A DNA stretch of 64,000 bases from Deltaproteobacteria bacterium (GCA_014191855.1 BJHF01000013.1:1-64000); one strand, 5' to 3'; counted from the first letter of the stretch, positions 19,117 through 28,641 are shown. Notes: generated from the letters alone by a model not told the origin. Numbers and translations: made by a program.

Positions 19117-20742
19117 ATGACCACGCCCGATCCAACCCCTCGCTTCTTTTCCCGTGAGAACCTGCCACGAATCGGGGCCGCCGTGTTCTCCGGCGCCGTT
19201 TTGAAGCTCGTTTCCCCGCCCATCGGCTGGGACTTCATCCACTGGCTCACGTTCGTGCCGCTGTTCGTCGCGGTGGCCGTTCCCGGGGAAGCGCCGATGG
19301 AGGTGGAGGGAGGGGCCGTTCGCCGCCGATGGACTCAGCTTCGCGCGGTGCTCCGAACCCGCAACTTCCGCCTCGGCTACCTAACCGGCTTCTCTGGGGT
19401 GTTCCTCCTCTTCTTCTGGCTGGCCCAGACGATCGACCTGTTTTCCAACATCCCGCTCGTGCTCGCGGCCCTCATCGTGGCGCTGTTCGCCGCCGTATTT
19501 GGCCTCCCGTATGGGTTCCTCGCCGCCGCCGTAGCCCCGCTGCGCCGCCTGTTCGGCGAGGCGTGGGTTTTCATGTTCGCGACGCTCTGGGTTACGATGG
19601 AGTTCGCCCAGCCGGCGTTGTTCCCCTATTACCAGGGAGTGGGACAGTACCGGAACCCGTACACGTGGCAGCTCGCGAGCGTATTCGGGGCCTACGGCGT
19701 TTCGTGGCTGATCATCCTCACGAACAGCACCGCCGCGGAGCTCTGGCTGGCGTGGAGGGCCAGGCGACCGCTGCCGGTGCGCGCACTGGTGATCACCCTG
19801 GCGCTCTTCCTCGGCAATCTGGGCTTCGGCTTCTGGAGGTTCAACGCCGTAGAGGCCGAGCTCCACGCCGCTCCTTCGGCGCGCGTGAGTCTGCTTCAGC
19901 AGGGCGTAACGATGGTGGACCGGATCCAGGATCGCGGCACCGAGGTGCTGAAGTCCTGGCTCACCCTCACCGCAAAGGTGGCGGAGCAGCATCCCGATCT
20001 GGTGGTTTGGCCCGAAGGCTCTATCTACTACAACCCCACAGAACCCAAGGTGAAAGCCGGCTTCGGGCAGATGACGAAGCAGTACGGCTTCGCATTCCTG
20101 CTCGGCGGCGGCACCCACGGGCCCGATCCGGCCAATCCCACCCAGCGGGCGAACTGGAACAGCGCCTACCTGTTCGGCACCGACGGCGAGATCAAAGGGC
20201 GCTACGACAAGATGGTGCCGATGCCGTTCGGCGAATACCTGCCTTGGCCGGTATCTTATCTCAAGCCATATATCACCGGGGTAGGGAGCTTCCGCGCCGG
20301 CAGCGATCCCACGGTGTTCCGCACCGACAAGTTCAGCTTCACCGTGCCGATCTGCTACGAGGCGATCCTCGAAGCGCAGATGCGCAGGCTCTCCACGGCC
20401 GACGTGTACGTGAACATCACCAACGACGGCTGGTTCGGCGACACCGCGGCGCCCCACCAGCATGCCATGCTCGCCGCAGCCTACGCCGTGGAGATGGGAA
20501 GGCCAATGCTGCGAATCGCCTATACCGGCATCTCCATGGTGGTAGAGCCGCATGGCGTGATCCGGTACGAAACGAAGCCGTACACCGAGGCCGCCGAAGT
20601 GGTGGAGCTGCGGCTCGCGAAGTTCGAGACCCCGTACCGCACCTGGGGCCGGGCTTTCCCGTACGTGTGCACCACGTTCACCCTGCTCATGTCGTTGTTG
20701 GTGGCCCTGGGCGTTGTCACACCGCGCCCGCCCCGGGCGTAG
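19117..20742 (+). CDS. lnt: Apolipoprotein N-acyltransferase
   Basis: A 541-aa inner-membrane enzyme that adds the third acyl chain to lipoproteins. An N-terminal block of transmembrane helices is followed by a nitrilase-type domain with the catalytic triad: Glu in VVWPEGSIYY (about 300), Lys in RYDKMVPMPFGEYLP (about 365) and Cys in VPICYEAIL (about 413). A last transmembrane helix ends the protein. It fits this organism's many lipoproteins. The stop abuts the next gene's ATG with no gap. Confidence 0.95.
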   Translation: MTTPDPTPRFFSRENLPRIGAAVFSGAVLKLVSPPIGWDFIHWLTFVPLFVAVAVPGEAPMEVEGGAVRRRWTQLRAVLRTRNFRLGYLTGFSGVFLLFFWLAQTIDLFSNIPLVLAALIVALFAAVFGLPYGFLAAAVAPLRRLFGEAWVFMFATLWVTMEFAQPALFPYYQGVGQYRNPYTWQLASVFGAYGVSWLIILTNSTAAELWLAWRARRPLPVRALVITLALFLGNLGFGFWRFNAVEAELHAAPSARVSLLQQGVTMVDRIQDRGTEVLKSWLTLTAKVAEQHPDLVVWPEGSIYYNPTEPKVKAGFGQMTKQYGFAFLLGGGTHGPDPANPTQRANWNSAYLFGTDGEIKGRYDKMVPMPFGEYLPWPVSYLKPYITGVGSFRAGSDPTVFRTDKFSFTVPICYEAILEAQMRRLSTADVYVNITNDGWFGDTAAPHQHAMLAAAYAVEMGRPMLRIAYTGISMVVEPHGVIRYETKPYTEAAEVVELRLAKFETPYRTWGRAFPYVCTTFTLLMSLLVALGVVTPRPPRA

Positions 20743-21255
20743 ATGTCCTCCGACGAGGAGCTCATGGACGCGGTGCGCGAAGGAAACGAGGAGGCGTACA
20801 TCACGCTGTTCTCGCGCCATCGTGCGGGGCTCTATGGCTACGCGCTGCGGATGACGCGCCGGGCCGAGGTGGCCGACGAGGTGTTCCAAGAGACGTTCCT
20901 GCGCGTGCACCGCTCCCGCGCCACCTGGTCGAACCACGAGGGCACGTTCCGAAGCTGGTTGTACCGGATCGCCACCAACACCATTCGGGACCGGGCGCGC
21001 AGCGCGGCGAGGCGCCCGGAAGTGCTCGGGGAAAGCTGGGAAGAGGTCGTACACCCTTCACACACCGACCGCATCGCGCTGGAGCAGGCGCTCGCCGCGC
21101 TCCCCGAAAACCTGCGGGACGCCTTCGTGCTCACCGCCGTGCTCGGAATGGACCACAACGAGGTGGCCGTGGCGCTGGAGATCTCGCCGGACAACGCCCG
21201 GGCTCGCGTGTCGCGAGCGCGGGCGCGGCTCCGCGAGCTGTTGGAGGTCTCGTGA
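20743..21255 (+). CDS. ECF-type RNA polymerase sigma factor
   Basis: A 170-aa sigma-70-family protein with only regions 2 and 4: DEVFQETFLRVHR and FRSWLYRIATNTIRDRAR (region 2) and the DHNEVAVALEISPDNARARV helix-turn-helix (region 4). It starts directly after the lnt stop. Its stop overlaps the GTG of a small membrane protein that is probably its anti-sigma factor. Its regulon is unknown, but the caspase-like gene two positions downstream is a likely target or output. Confidence 0.93.
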   Translation: MSSDEELMDAVREGNEEAYITLFSRHRAGLYGYALRMTRRAEVADEVFQETFLRVHRSRATWSNHEGTFRSWLYRIATNTIRDRARSAARRPEVLGESWEEVVHPSHTDRIALEQALAALPENLRDAFVLTAVLGMDHNEVAVALEISPDNARARVSRARARLRELLEVS

Positions 21256-21788
21256 ACGACGACGCCTTCGACGCGCAATTTACCGAGCTTGGCCCTGTGG
21301 AGCCGAAGCCAGAGCTCTCGGCTCATACGCTCCGGGCGTGGCGGCGAGAGCGCCAGGCCGGCGCGTGGCGAACCCGCGGCATCGCCGTGGCCGGGATGCT
21401 CGCGATGGCAGCCCTGGCGCTGTTGGTGGTGGACGCTCCCGAGCCGCAGGGAACCACCGAGACGATGGTCGAGCGCGGCACCGGCCCTGCGGCGCCGAAC
21501 GTCGTGCTGAAGGTCGTGGTGCGCGGACCGGCGGGAGAAGTGTCCCGGTTCGCGACAAACCAGCGCTATGCTGCCGGGAACACCTTGATGTTCCGAGTGA
21601 GCACCCCCATCGCCGCCCCGCTCGCGCTCCGTCGGAACGGCGCGCTCGTGTGGTCAGGCTCGGTCGCGGCCGGGGAAACGGATCTTCCCCTGGGCTACAC
21701 GCTCGAAGCGGGCGAAGACGCTGCACACTTCACGATCGAGGGCGGCGCGGAGGCGCTCGATGTGTACGTTCCCGCGGTGGCCCCATGA
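21252..21788 (+). CDS. Membrane protein, probable anti-sigma factor
   Basis: A 178-aa protein with a short cytoplasmic N-terminus (~45 residues, rich in charged amino acids), one transmembrane helix (GIAVAGMLAMAALALLVV) and a periplasmic domain of ~110 residues with beta-strand character. This topology and the 4-nt GTGA overlap with the sigma gene are those of transmembrane anti-sigma factors. No zinc-binding HxxxCxxC motif is seen. GGAGG precedes the GTG. The role is inferred from topology and context. Confidence 0.65.
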   Translation: MNDDAFDAQFTELGPVEPKPELSAHTLRAWRRERQAGAWRTRGIAVAGMLAMAALALLVVDAPEPQGTTETMVERGTGPAAPNVVLKVVVRGPAGEVSRFATNQRYAAGNTLMFRVSTPIAAPLALRRNGALVWSGSVAAGETDLPLGYTLEAGEDAAHFTIEGGAEALDVYVPAVAP

Positions 21789-23368
21789 TCGCCCTGAGCC
21801 TCGTAGGAATGGTGTGGGCGGGCGCGGTGGCGGTAGCGCCGAACGCGGGCGCCAACGCCGCGTATGCGCCGCGCCGGGTGGCCGTGCTGGTCGGTGTTCA
21901 GGACTACTCCGACCCCGCCCTCCAGGGGCTCAAATTCCCCGAGAAAGACGCGCGCGATCTGGGCGCGGTGTTCGGCTCCGCCGATATCGGCGGCTTCGAT
22001 CGGGTGTTCGTCATCTCTGGCCACGACGCCACCACGCGGGATGGGCTTTTGCGCTCCATCGCCGTAGCCACGGCCGACCTGCAGCGGGACGACACCTTCG
22101 TGCTCTACATGTCGGGCCACGGCACCCTGGCGATCGACCCGATCGAGGGCAGCCAGCTCTACTTCCTGCCCTCCGACGGCCGGCTCGAAGCCCCCGAAAC
22201 GACTGGCCTCGCGGTGGAGGACGTTGAAGCGCTGGTGCACGAGCTGCCGGCACGCCGCCGGGTGCTCATCATGGACACGTGCCACAACGGGCGCGCCGGA
22301 AGCCGGAGCGCGGTGAGCGAACCCACGGCACAGCTTTTGAGCGGGTTTCGGGGCGAGCCACCGGCGCCGCGCGGCGGTCGCGACGTGGCCGAGTCCGAAG
22401 CCCGACTCTACGCCGCCCAGTACTGGCAGCCGGCGATGGAGGACAAAGAGCTTCAAAACGGCGTTTACACTCATTTCTTGATCGACGCGCTCACCGGCGC
22501 CCGCGGTCGCGCCGATCTGGATGAGGATGGGCTCGTGGACGTGATGGAGGCCCACCAGTACGCCCGGGACCGCACGATGTCGTGGACCGGCGGGTTGCAG
22601 ATTCCACGGGCTGAATTCCGCATCGTGGGTCGGGAGGAGATCTTCCTCGGCGGGGCGGAGTCGCTCCGCAACACGGCGGAGCGCGCGCTGATCGCGGCTT
22701 GCGACGCCGTGCTCGCGCGCGCCAAGTTGTTCGTGAATGGCACGGCCCGCGGCGAGCTGCCCGGCGTGTACGCGGTGGATCCCGGGATGCAGACCCTTGA
22801 GGTGCAGGCGCCGGACGGCCGCACGTTGTTCAAGGAGCGAGTCTCGATTTCCGCCGGTCAAACCCTCCCCATCGAGGCGATGCTCCGCCAGAAGCAGCCG
22901 AGCCTCGCGATGCTTGGCGGCGTGGCCTACCACGGCGGCAACGAGGCGGTTTTGCCCTTTGGCGGCAGCGTTGAGGCCGTGTGGGCCAACCCTGTGCGCT
23001 TGAGCGGTCCATGGCGTAGCGAAGTGCATGCCTCGATGGACATGGCTCGCGGCGTGTCGCCGGCCGAGAATGTCGATCAAACGTCCGGGCTCGTGAGCGC
23101 AGGCATCGGCTTCGGGCCAAGCGGCGGCCCCGCTTGGGCCGCATTGACCGCCGATGTTCACGACGTTTGGCGCACCAGCGCGTATGGCGCCCAGGCCGAG
23201 GTCGGCGCGGCGGGCGGGCTCGCGCTGGGGTTGGATGTACCCCTACAGCCTCGGCTCGCGCTCGCGATGCGAGTTGAAGGTTGGGCAGGAACGGAGCCGG
23301 TATTCCTGGAGCCAACCCTCACCTACGGCGGCGGGCTGCGAGTCGGTTTGGGTACGCCGCTGAAGTAG
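21785..23368 (+). CDS. Caspase-like (peptidase C14) protein with C-terminal beta domain
   Basis: A 527-aa exported protein with a signal peptide (residues 1-20). The caspase fold spans ~30-280 with the catalytic His in YMSGHGTL (about 112) and Cys in IMDTCHNG (about 166). A PEGA-like segment follows (KLFVNGTARGELPGVYAVDPG). The last ~150 residues are beta-rich with alternating hydrophobic positions, like an outer-membrane barrel. It cleaves peptides after a basic or acidic residue, or scaffolds without cleavage; the substrate is unknown. The ATG overlaps the preceding stop (ATGA). Confidence 0.88.
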   Translation: MIALSLVGMVWAGAVAVAPNAGANAAYAPRRVAVLVGVQDYSDPALQGLKFPEKDARDLGAVFGSADIGGFDRVFVISGHDATTRDGLLRSIAVATADLQRDDTFVLYMSGHGTLAIDPIEGSQLYFLPSDGRLEAPETTGLAVEDVEALVHELPARRRVLIMDTCHNGRAGSRSAVSEPTAQLLSGFRGEPPAPRGGRDVAESEARLYAAQYWQPAMEDKELQNGVYTHFLIDALTGARGRADLDEDGLVDVMEAHQYARDRTMSWTGGLQIPRAEFRIVGREEIFLGGAESLRNTAERALIAACDAVLARAKLFVNGTARGELPGVYAVDPGMQTLEVQAPDGRTLFKERVSISAGQTLPIEAMLRQKQPSLAMLGGVAYHGGNEAVLPFGGSVEAVWANPVRLSGPWRSEVHASMDMARGVSPAENVDQTSGLVSAGIGFGPSGGPAWAALTADVHDVWRTSAYGAQAEVGAAGGLALGLDVPLQPRLALAMRVEGWAGTEPVFLEPTLTYGGGLRVGLGTPLK

Positions 23369-23407
23369 GGCGCGGCACCTCGCGGTGCGAAAGCCCGCCG
23401 GGTCGGC

Positions 23408-23413
23408 TACCCT
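23408..23413 (+). promoter_or_regulatory. -10 element (TACCCT) close to a lipoprotein start
   Basis: TACCCT lies 8 nt before the ATG at 23422 with no Shine-Dalgarno between them. The same hexamer occurs 7 nt before the ATG at 57140. A weak -35 (GTGCGA) stands 17 nt upstream. Confidence 0.4.
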
Positions 23414-23421
23414 CTCCGGCG

Positions 23422-24909
23422 ATGCTGCTGATCCTGGCCATCGCCTGCGACCGCTTCACGCCGTGGATCGTGGAGAACCCCGGCGATCTCGAGGAGGAGC
23501 GCATCGCCGTCTCCCCAGCCGACCTCGCGTTTGGAGACGTTTCGGTGAACCTGCAGGGCAGCGCCACCCTCCCGATCACGCTGTACAACCTTGGGTACGC
23601 CGACGTAACGGTCTCGGGCCACGACGAGCCGATCGGAGACGACGCCTTCCGGGTGGATGCGCTCCCGGTGCTGACCATCCCCGCCGGCGGAGAAGTAACG
23701 CTCGACGTCACTTTTTTGCCGACGACAGAGGCGGACTCCCTCGCGCGGCTCCGCTTCCAGCCGGGCAACGAGGTGGTCACGCTCACGGGCTCCGGGCACG
23801 CTCCGATCGCAACGGTGCAGGACGTGGCCATCCCCGCGACGGTGCTCGGGTGCAGCGGCGTGGCAACGGTCTCGGTGGTCAACGAGGGCAGCGAAGCGCT
23901 CACGCTCAGCCCCACGGTAACCGGCGAGGACTTCGCGTTGACGGGCTGGCCGCCCGATGTGGCTCCCGGCGAAACGGCGACGATCGAGCTGGCCTTCACG
24001 CCGGGAGGTGGCGGGCCGCGAGGCGGCTTCCTCACGCTCTCGACCAACGATCCGGCCGCGCCGCAGCTCGCCGTAGAGCTCTCAGGCCTCGGCTACGAGG
24101 GGGAGCGCGTTTCCCAGAGCTTTCGCTACGCGCCCGCCGACACCACCGACATCGTTCTGGCGGTCGAAGGAGGACTTTTCTCCGCCGATGCCCGGCTCGA
24201 CGAGGCCGTGGAGACCTACGCCGCACGCCTGCAGGAGGCCTGGAACGACGTGCACATCACCTCCGTCGCGAGCGGCGACGCCTGCCCCACGGGCTCGCCG
24301 GCGTGGACCGAGCCGAGCGACTCGCTGCTCCGGATGGTTCACACCGTGCGGGAGGGTTTTGAGCTCCCCGGCGGCGCCTGGGACAACGATCTGGTGGGGC
24401 TGCTCGGCGTCGCCCTCTGGGAGATGGAGCCCGGCGGGTGCCTCGACGGCTTCCGGCGTTCGGGGGCGAATCTGGACGTGGTGCTGGTTGCCGCTTCGCC
24501 GCCCGAGACCGACGCGATCACCGCGTGGACCGCGCTCGGCCTGCCCGACGGCACGCCCGTTCGGGTGAGCGCGCTGGTGCCGCGATCCGCGGAGTGCGGG
24601 GACACTGCCACGACGTACGCCGACCTCGCCGCGGCCAACGGCGGCGCCATTGGCGACCTGTGCGCCGCGGACTGGACCCCGGCGTTCGAGGCCTTCGCCG
24701 CCTTACCCACTACCAACGCCGAGGTTCGGTATCCGCTCGACGAGCTGCCCGTCGCCTCCTCCATCACGGTAACGGTTGACTCGGTCGCATTCGCCGGATG
24801 GAGCTACGATGCCGAGGCCAACGCAGTCGTGATCGCCGGCGAGTCGCGGCCCGATCTGGGCACCGCGATCGTCGTGGAGTACGTCTCTGCGGTGAGCTGC
24901 GCTCCATGA
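23422..24909 (+). CDS. ASH/HYDIN-type (choice-of-anchor D) lipoprotein
   Basis: A 495-aa lipoprotein with a nine-residue signal (MLLILAIAC). Two tandem immunoglobulin-like ASH domains follow (VSPADLAFGDVSVNLQGS and a second unit ending near LELSGLGYEG), each with the NxGxxxxT pattern. From about residue 235 comes a domain with the alpha/beta look of a VWA-like fold (DIVLAVEGGLFSADARLDEA); metal-site residues are not clear. It follows the caspase gene and overlaps the next gene by 4 nt. It is probably a surface or periplasmic binding protein. Confidence 0.75.
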   Translation: MLLILAIACDRFTPWIVENPGDLEEERIAVSPADLAFGDVSVNLQGSATLPITLYNLGYADVTVSGHDEPIGDDAFRVDALPVLTIPAGGEVTLDVTFLPTTEADSLARLRFQPGNEVVTLTGSGHAPIATVQDVAIPATVLGCSGVATVSVVNEGSEALTLSPTVTGEDFALTGWPPDVAPGETATIELAFTPGGGGPRGGFLTLSTNDPAAPQLAVELSGLGYEGERVSQSFRYAPADTTDIVLAVEGGLFSADARLDEAVETYAARLQEAWNDVHITSVASGDACPTGSPAWTEPSDSLLRMVHTVREGFELPGGAWDNDLVGLLGVALWEMEPGGCLDGFRRSGANLDVVLVAASPPETDAITAWTALGLPDGTPVRVSALVPRSAECGDTATTYADLAAANGGAIGDLCAADWTPAFEAFAALPTTNAEVRYPLDELPVASSITVTVDSVAFAGWSYDAEANAVVIAGESRPDLGTAIVVEYVSAVSCAP

Positions 24910-25580
24910 TGAAGTCGTGGTTGGTGTACCTGCTCATTTCGCAGGTCACCCAGAATCCACTGCTCGGGATCCTGGCGGTAGCGCTGCTCTGGTATGGCGG
25001 CGGGAGCTGGTGGTTCGGCCGCATGCCGGACCTCGCGGGGCCCTTCCGGCGGTGGAAGCAGGAGCAGCGACTCCGCGAAACGCTCCGGATGAACCCCCAC
25101 GACACCGTGGCCCGGTGCGATCTCGCCGGCCTCGTGGCCCACAAGCACCCCACCGAGGCGAAGGAGCTGCTCTCGGAGGTGCTGCGCCGCTACCCCGACA
25201 ACGAGCTGGCTCACTACTGGCTCGGAATCGCGCAGCTTCAGCTTGGCGAAACGGACGGGGGCCGGGCCAGCATCGACGAGGCGCTGCGGCTACGACGGGA
25301 GCTCCGTTGGGGAGAGCCGGCGAAGACCCTTGGAGATCACTATCTCGCGCAGCGGCGGCCGGCAGAGGCGCTCGTGGCGTACCGACGGGCGATCGCGGTG
25401 CACGGTTCGTTCGCGGAGGCCTGGTACAAGGCAGGCGTGGCCGCGCGGGCGACCGGCGATGAGGCAGAGGCGAAGGGCCTTTTTCAGCGCACACTCAGCT
25501 CCACGGAGGGGGCGCCGCCGTACAAGCGGCGGCAAGACCGGCTCTGGCGGTGGCGCGCGTGGTGGGCGCTACGTCGCTGA
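24906..25580 (+). CDS. TPR-repeat membrane protein
   Basis: A 224-aa protein with an N-terminal membrane segment (LLGILAVALLWYGGGSWWFG) and four TPR-like units (DTVARCDLAGLVAHKHPTEA onward) in the C-terminal ~150 residues. It likely mediates protein contacts at the inner membrane. The ATG overlaps the lipoprotein stop. Its own 3' end overlaps by 12 bp the 3' end of the convergent Lon-like gene. Confidence 0.75.
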   Translation: MMKSWLVYLLISQVTQNPLLGILAVALLWYGGGSWWFGRMPDLAGPFRRWKQEQRLRETLRMNPHDTVARCDLAGLVAHKHPTEAKELLSEVLRRYPDNELAHYWLGIAQLQLGETDGGRASIDEALRLRRELRWGEPAKTLGDHYLAQRRPAEALVAYRRAIAVHGSFAEAWYKAGVAARATGDEAEAKGLFQRTLSSTEGAPPYKRRQDRLWRWRAWWALRR

Positions 25581-27959
25581 CGGGGGTCGCTCTTTACGGC
25601 CTTGAAGCCTGGCGATGTCCTGAAAGCGGTCGAGGGTTTCCCCGCAGCGCGCGAGCACGGTGGCGATCGGCGCCTTCATCAGCAGCTCCACACCCTCGGC
25701 CACGTCTCCGACGGCCCACACGCGGAAACGGCCGGCCGCGCACGCCTCCACGACGGCGTCGTCCAGGCAGAGATCGACGACGTTCGAGGCGGGGATGATC
25801 ACCCCCTGATCCCCGGTGAGCCCCAGCGCGACACACGTCGCGTAAAAGCCCTCGATCTTCTCGTTGATCCCGCCGACAGACTGGATCTCCCCGAACTGGT
25901 TCACCGAGCCGGTAACGGCGATGCCCTGATCGATCGGCAGGCCCGAGAGGGCGGAGAGCAGGACGTAGAGCTCCGTGCTGCTCGCGCTGTCCCCGTCGAT
26001 CCGGCCGTACGACTGCTCAAAGGTGAGCGAGGCGTTGAACGCGAACGTGCGAACCTGCCCAAGATGGGAGCGCAGCCAGCCCGTGAGGATCTGTACGCCT
26101 TTATCATGACTTTTCCCGGAGAGGCCCACCTCGCGCTCGAGGCTCGCCACGCCCGCCTTTCCGACACCAACGGTCGCGGTGATCCGCATCGGACGCCCGA
26201 AATCGAGGCCACCGAGGTGGTAGACGACCAGCGCGTTGATCCGGCCAACGGCCGCCCCCTGTACGGCCAGTTGCACCACGCCTGCCTGAATGAGCTCCAG
26301 GGTGCGCCGCTCCGCCAGCCCGTCGCGATATCGGCGCGCCGCCAATGCCGCCTCCACGTGGCGACTGTGAACGGTTTCCGAGCGTTCAACCTGCGCCTCA
26401 CAAGCGGACTCCCGCAGCAGATCTGCGATGGTGCCCATCTGCGTCGTGATTCGGCCGCCGCGCCCGGACTCCCGCACCGACCAGCGCAGTACGCGCCCGA
26501 GGGCGTTGCGGGTGTACGGGGGCTGGCCCTCCGACTTGATCACACGGGTGCAGAAGCGGGCGTAGTCGTCGATGACCTCGGGGGTGATCCCCGCGTCCTC
26601 CTCGAACTCCGCCTTGATCTTGAACAGGTTCCGGAAGTCGGGATCACCATAGTACAACGCGGCGAATACGCCGGGCTCACCCGCGACGATCACCTTCACC
26701 TCGATCGGCAGCGGGTCGGGGCGCAGCCCCATGGCACCGGCGCCCGGTCCTTCCGGGTTCTGAATGTCCACTTCGCCCGAGACCAGAGCTCGTTTGAGCA
26801 CCTTCCACACGCCGGGCTCCTGGAGCACGTCCGCCGCGTTCAGCAGCAGCCAACCCCCATCCGCATCCAAGAGCGCTCCGGTACGGATCGAACGATGGTC
26901 GATTGCGCCGGGTTCGCCCTCCACACCGCCCAGCAGCTGGGCCCAGGTGGGGCTGGTCACCGAAACAATCGGCGCGCGGCGCGACTTTTGACCCAGGTGG
27001 ACCAGGTTCACCGCGAAGGCGGCGAAGAGCGCCTGATGGTCGGGCTCCTCCGCGTCGAACCACTCGGGGCACTCCACCAACTCGTCGAGCAGCTCCGCGA
27101 GCCAGCCGCGCGAGCCGGGCCATTTCCGACCAAGCTCCTTGATGATCGGCGTAACCCCCCCGCGAACGGCCTCAGCCTCCGCGGCCCCCACGGAGCGCAG
27201 CGCGGCCAGGAGGGCGGTGCGTGAAACATCCACTGCCGCCGCGAGCTCTGCCTCCAGAATATCCCAGTCGGCCACCAGCTTCTCGTGCGGGATCGGCAGC
27301 TCCAGCCCCTCCGCGTCGGCGATCACCTGCAGCTCGGCCCTCGACAACAGCCGAGGCTCATCCTCGTCTTCTTCATCTTCATCGTCGAGCGGCGGCGCCT
27401 TCCAGAGCACCGCTGGCGTTCCCGGGCCCTCGCCATCATCGAGCGCGGCGAGCGCGAAGCCAAGCTCCTCGGCATGGGCCTCCAGCGCCGTCATCGACTT
27501 GTGCTGGGCCACCTCCGCGGCCTGGCGGAGCTTGTCGCGCGCCGTGCGGATGCCATCCCCGTTGAGAATGCGAGGAACTTCCTCCACCAACAGCGCGGCG
27601 ACGCGCAGCACCTCTTTGCGGAAGGCCAGCCCGCGCCCCGGCGGAAAGGTGAGCAACCGGGGGCGCGCCGGATCGACGAAGTTGCGAACGTAGGCAAAGT
27701 CCCGAGCGGCCCGCCGGGGAGGCTGAAGCTCGGTGAGGATACGGCCAATGCTCCCAAGCCGCCCCGTGGACCGCGGCCCGGCCACGAACACGTTGAACCC
27801 CGGGCCCTGGATCGCCACGGCGCGCCGTATGGCGGCAAGCGCGGGATCCTGCCCGATGAAGGTCTCGAGCGACTTCACCTCGGCGGTGGTCTCGAATTGG
27901 AGCGCCGAGTCGGGGAGCCGCCACGTGAGCGACTCGACAGGAAGGGTTCGGGCAGACAT
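25569..27959 (-). CDS. Lon-like ATP-dependent protease (AAA_32/LonB type)
   Basis: A 796-aa protein. The N-terminal ATPase part has the P-loop GPRSTGRLGS, in which Arg replaces the usual Lys, as in this Lon branch. The C-terminal Lon protease domain has the Ser-Lys dyad: Ser in DGDSASSTE (about 657) and Lys in GGINEKIEGFY (about 700). The large middle region is the family's own insertion. Such cytoplasmic proteases degrade damaged or regulatory proteins. It is divergent from the pseudouridine synthase gene with only 22 bp between start codons. Confidence 0.9.
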   Translation of the reverse strand: MSARTLPVESLTWRLPDSALQFETTAEVKSLETFIGQDPALAAIRRAVAIQGPGFNVFVAGPRSTGRLGSIGRILTELQPPRRAARDFAYVRNFVDPARPRLLTFPPGRGLAFRKEVLRVAALLVEEVPRILNGDGIRTARDKLRQAAEVAQHKSMTALEAHAEELGFALAALDDGEGPGTPAVLWKAPPLDDEDEEDEDEPRLLSRAELQVIADAEGLELPIPHEKLVADWDILEAELAAAVDVSRTALLAALRSVGAAEAEAVRGGVTPIIKELGRKWPGSRGWLAELLDELVECPEWFDAEEPDHQALFAAFAVNLVHLGQKSRRAPIVSVTSPTWAQLLGGVEGEPGAIDHRSIRTGALLDADGGWLLLNAADVLQEPGVWKVLKRALVSGEVDIQNPEGPGAGAMGLRPDPLPIEVKVIVAGEPGVFAALYYGDPDFRNLFKIKAEFEEDAGITPEVIDDYARFCTRVIKSEGQPPYTRNALGRVLRWSVRESGRGGRITTQMGTIADLLRESACEAQVERSETVHSRHVEAALAARRYRDGLAERRTLELIQAGVVQLAVQGAAVGRINALVVYHLGGLDFGRPMRITATVGVGKAGVASLEREVGLSGKSHDKGVQILTGWLRSHLGQVRTFAFNASLTFEQSYGRIDGDSASSTELYVLLSALSGLPIDQGIAVTGSVNQFGEIQSVGGINEKIEGFYATCVALGLTGDQGVIIPASNVVDLCLDDAVVEACAAGRFRVWAVGDVAEGVELLMKAPIATVLARCGETLDRFQDIARLQGRKERPPSAT

Positions 27960-27969
27960 TTCGCCGGGG

Positions 27970-27975
27970 TATGTA
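27970..27975. promoter_or_regulatory. Shared -10 element (TATGTA / TACATA) in a 22-bp divergent spacer
   Basis: Only 22 bp separate the Lon-like start (27959, minus) and the pseudouridine synthase start (27982, plus). TATGTA reads as TACATA on the other strand and stands 6 nt before the plus-strand GTG and 10 nt before the minus-strand ATG. No ribosome site fits either gene. Confidence 0.35.
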
Positions 27976-27981
27976 ACGGAC

Positions 27982-28641
27982 GTGTACCCCGTGCTCTACC
28001 AGGACCGGCACCTCCAGGTCATCGACAAGCCCGCCGGAATCCCGACGATCCCGCCGCGAACCGGCGGCATGAGCATCGCCACGGAATCTGGACTTCTCGT
28101 TTGTCATCGCCTGGACACCGATACGAGCGGGGTGCTGGTGCTGGCGAAGAGCGCGGCGGGCCAACGCCTCATCAGCGTGGCGTTCGAGGAGCGGCGGGTC
28201 CGCAAGGGGTACCTGGCGCACGGCGTGGGCGCGCCGCTTGCTGGCGGCTCCACGCTTGTCGCCGCGTTGCCCGACGAAGGATCCTGTACGTTGGCGCTCG
28301 GAGAATGGCAGCGGGGGCGCGTGCAGATCGGGCGCGGTCGATCCGCGGAGACACGGTGGTCGGTGCGCGATCGCCGCGAGAACCACCTCTTGATCGAGGC
28401 TTTTCCGCTCACGGGCCGCACCCATCAGGTTCGCGCGCACCTCTCCGCCAGCGGCGCGCCGCTCTGGGGAGACGAAGCCTATGGCGGCCCGGCCGCGCCG
28501 AGCCTGGGACTGCACGCCTGGTGGATCGAGCTACCCTGGCCGAACGCCGGTGATCGCCTGCTGATCGTGACGCCCCCCCCGCCTGCGTTCGTCGAGGCGT
28601 GGGGCGCGCCGATCGGGCTCACGCCGACGGGCGCCGCGTGA
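27982..28641 (+). CDS. RluA-family pseudouridine synthase
   Basis: A 219-aa enzyme that isomerises uridine in rRNA or tRNA. The catalytic motif HRLDTDTSG, with the nucleophilic Asp at about residue 45, is intact. So are the RluA-type start (VLYQDRHLQVIDKPAG) and the FPLTGRTHQVRAHL motif. No S4 domain is present. The GTG at 27982 is the only in-frame start before the conserved region. Its stop overlaps the next gene's GTG. Confidence 0.9.
   Translation: MYPVLYQDRHLQVIDKPAGIPTIPPRTGGMSIATESGLLVCHRLDTDTSGVLVLAKSAAGQRLISVAFEERRVRKGYLAHGVGAPLAGGSTLVAALPDEGSCTLALGEWQRGRVQIGRGRSAETRWSVRDRRENHLLIEAFPLTGRTHQVRAHLSASGAPLWGDEAYGGPAAPSLGLHAWWIELPWPNAGDRLLIVTPPPPAFVEAWGAPIGLTPTGAA

Noticed and set aside
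19381..21054. Long minus-strand frame opposite lnt and the sigma gene
   Set aside because: Shadow frame with no motif; lnt catalytic residues are clear on the plus strand.
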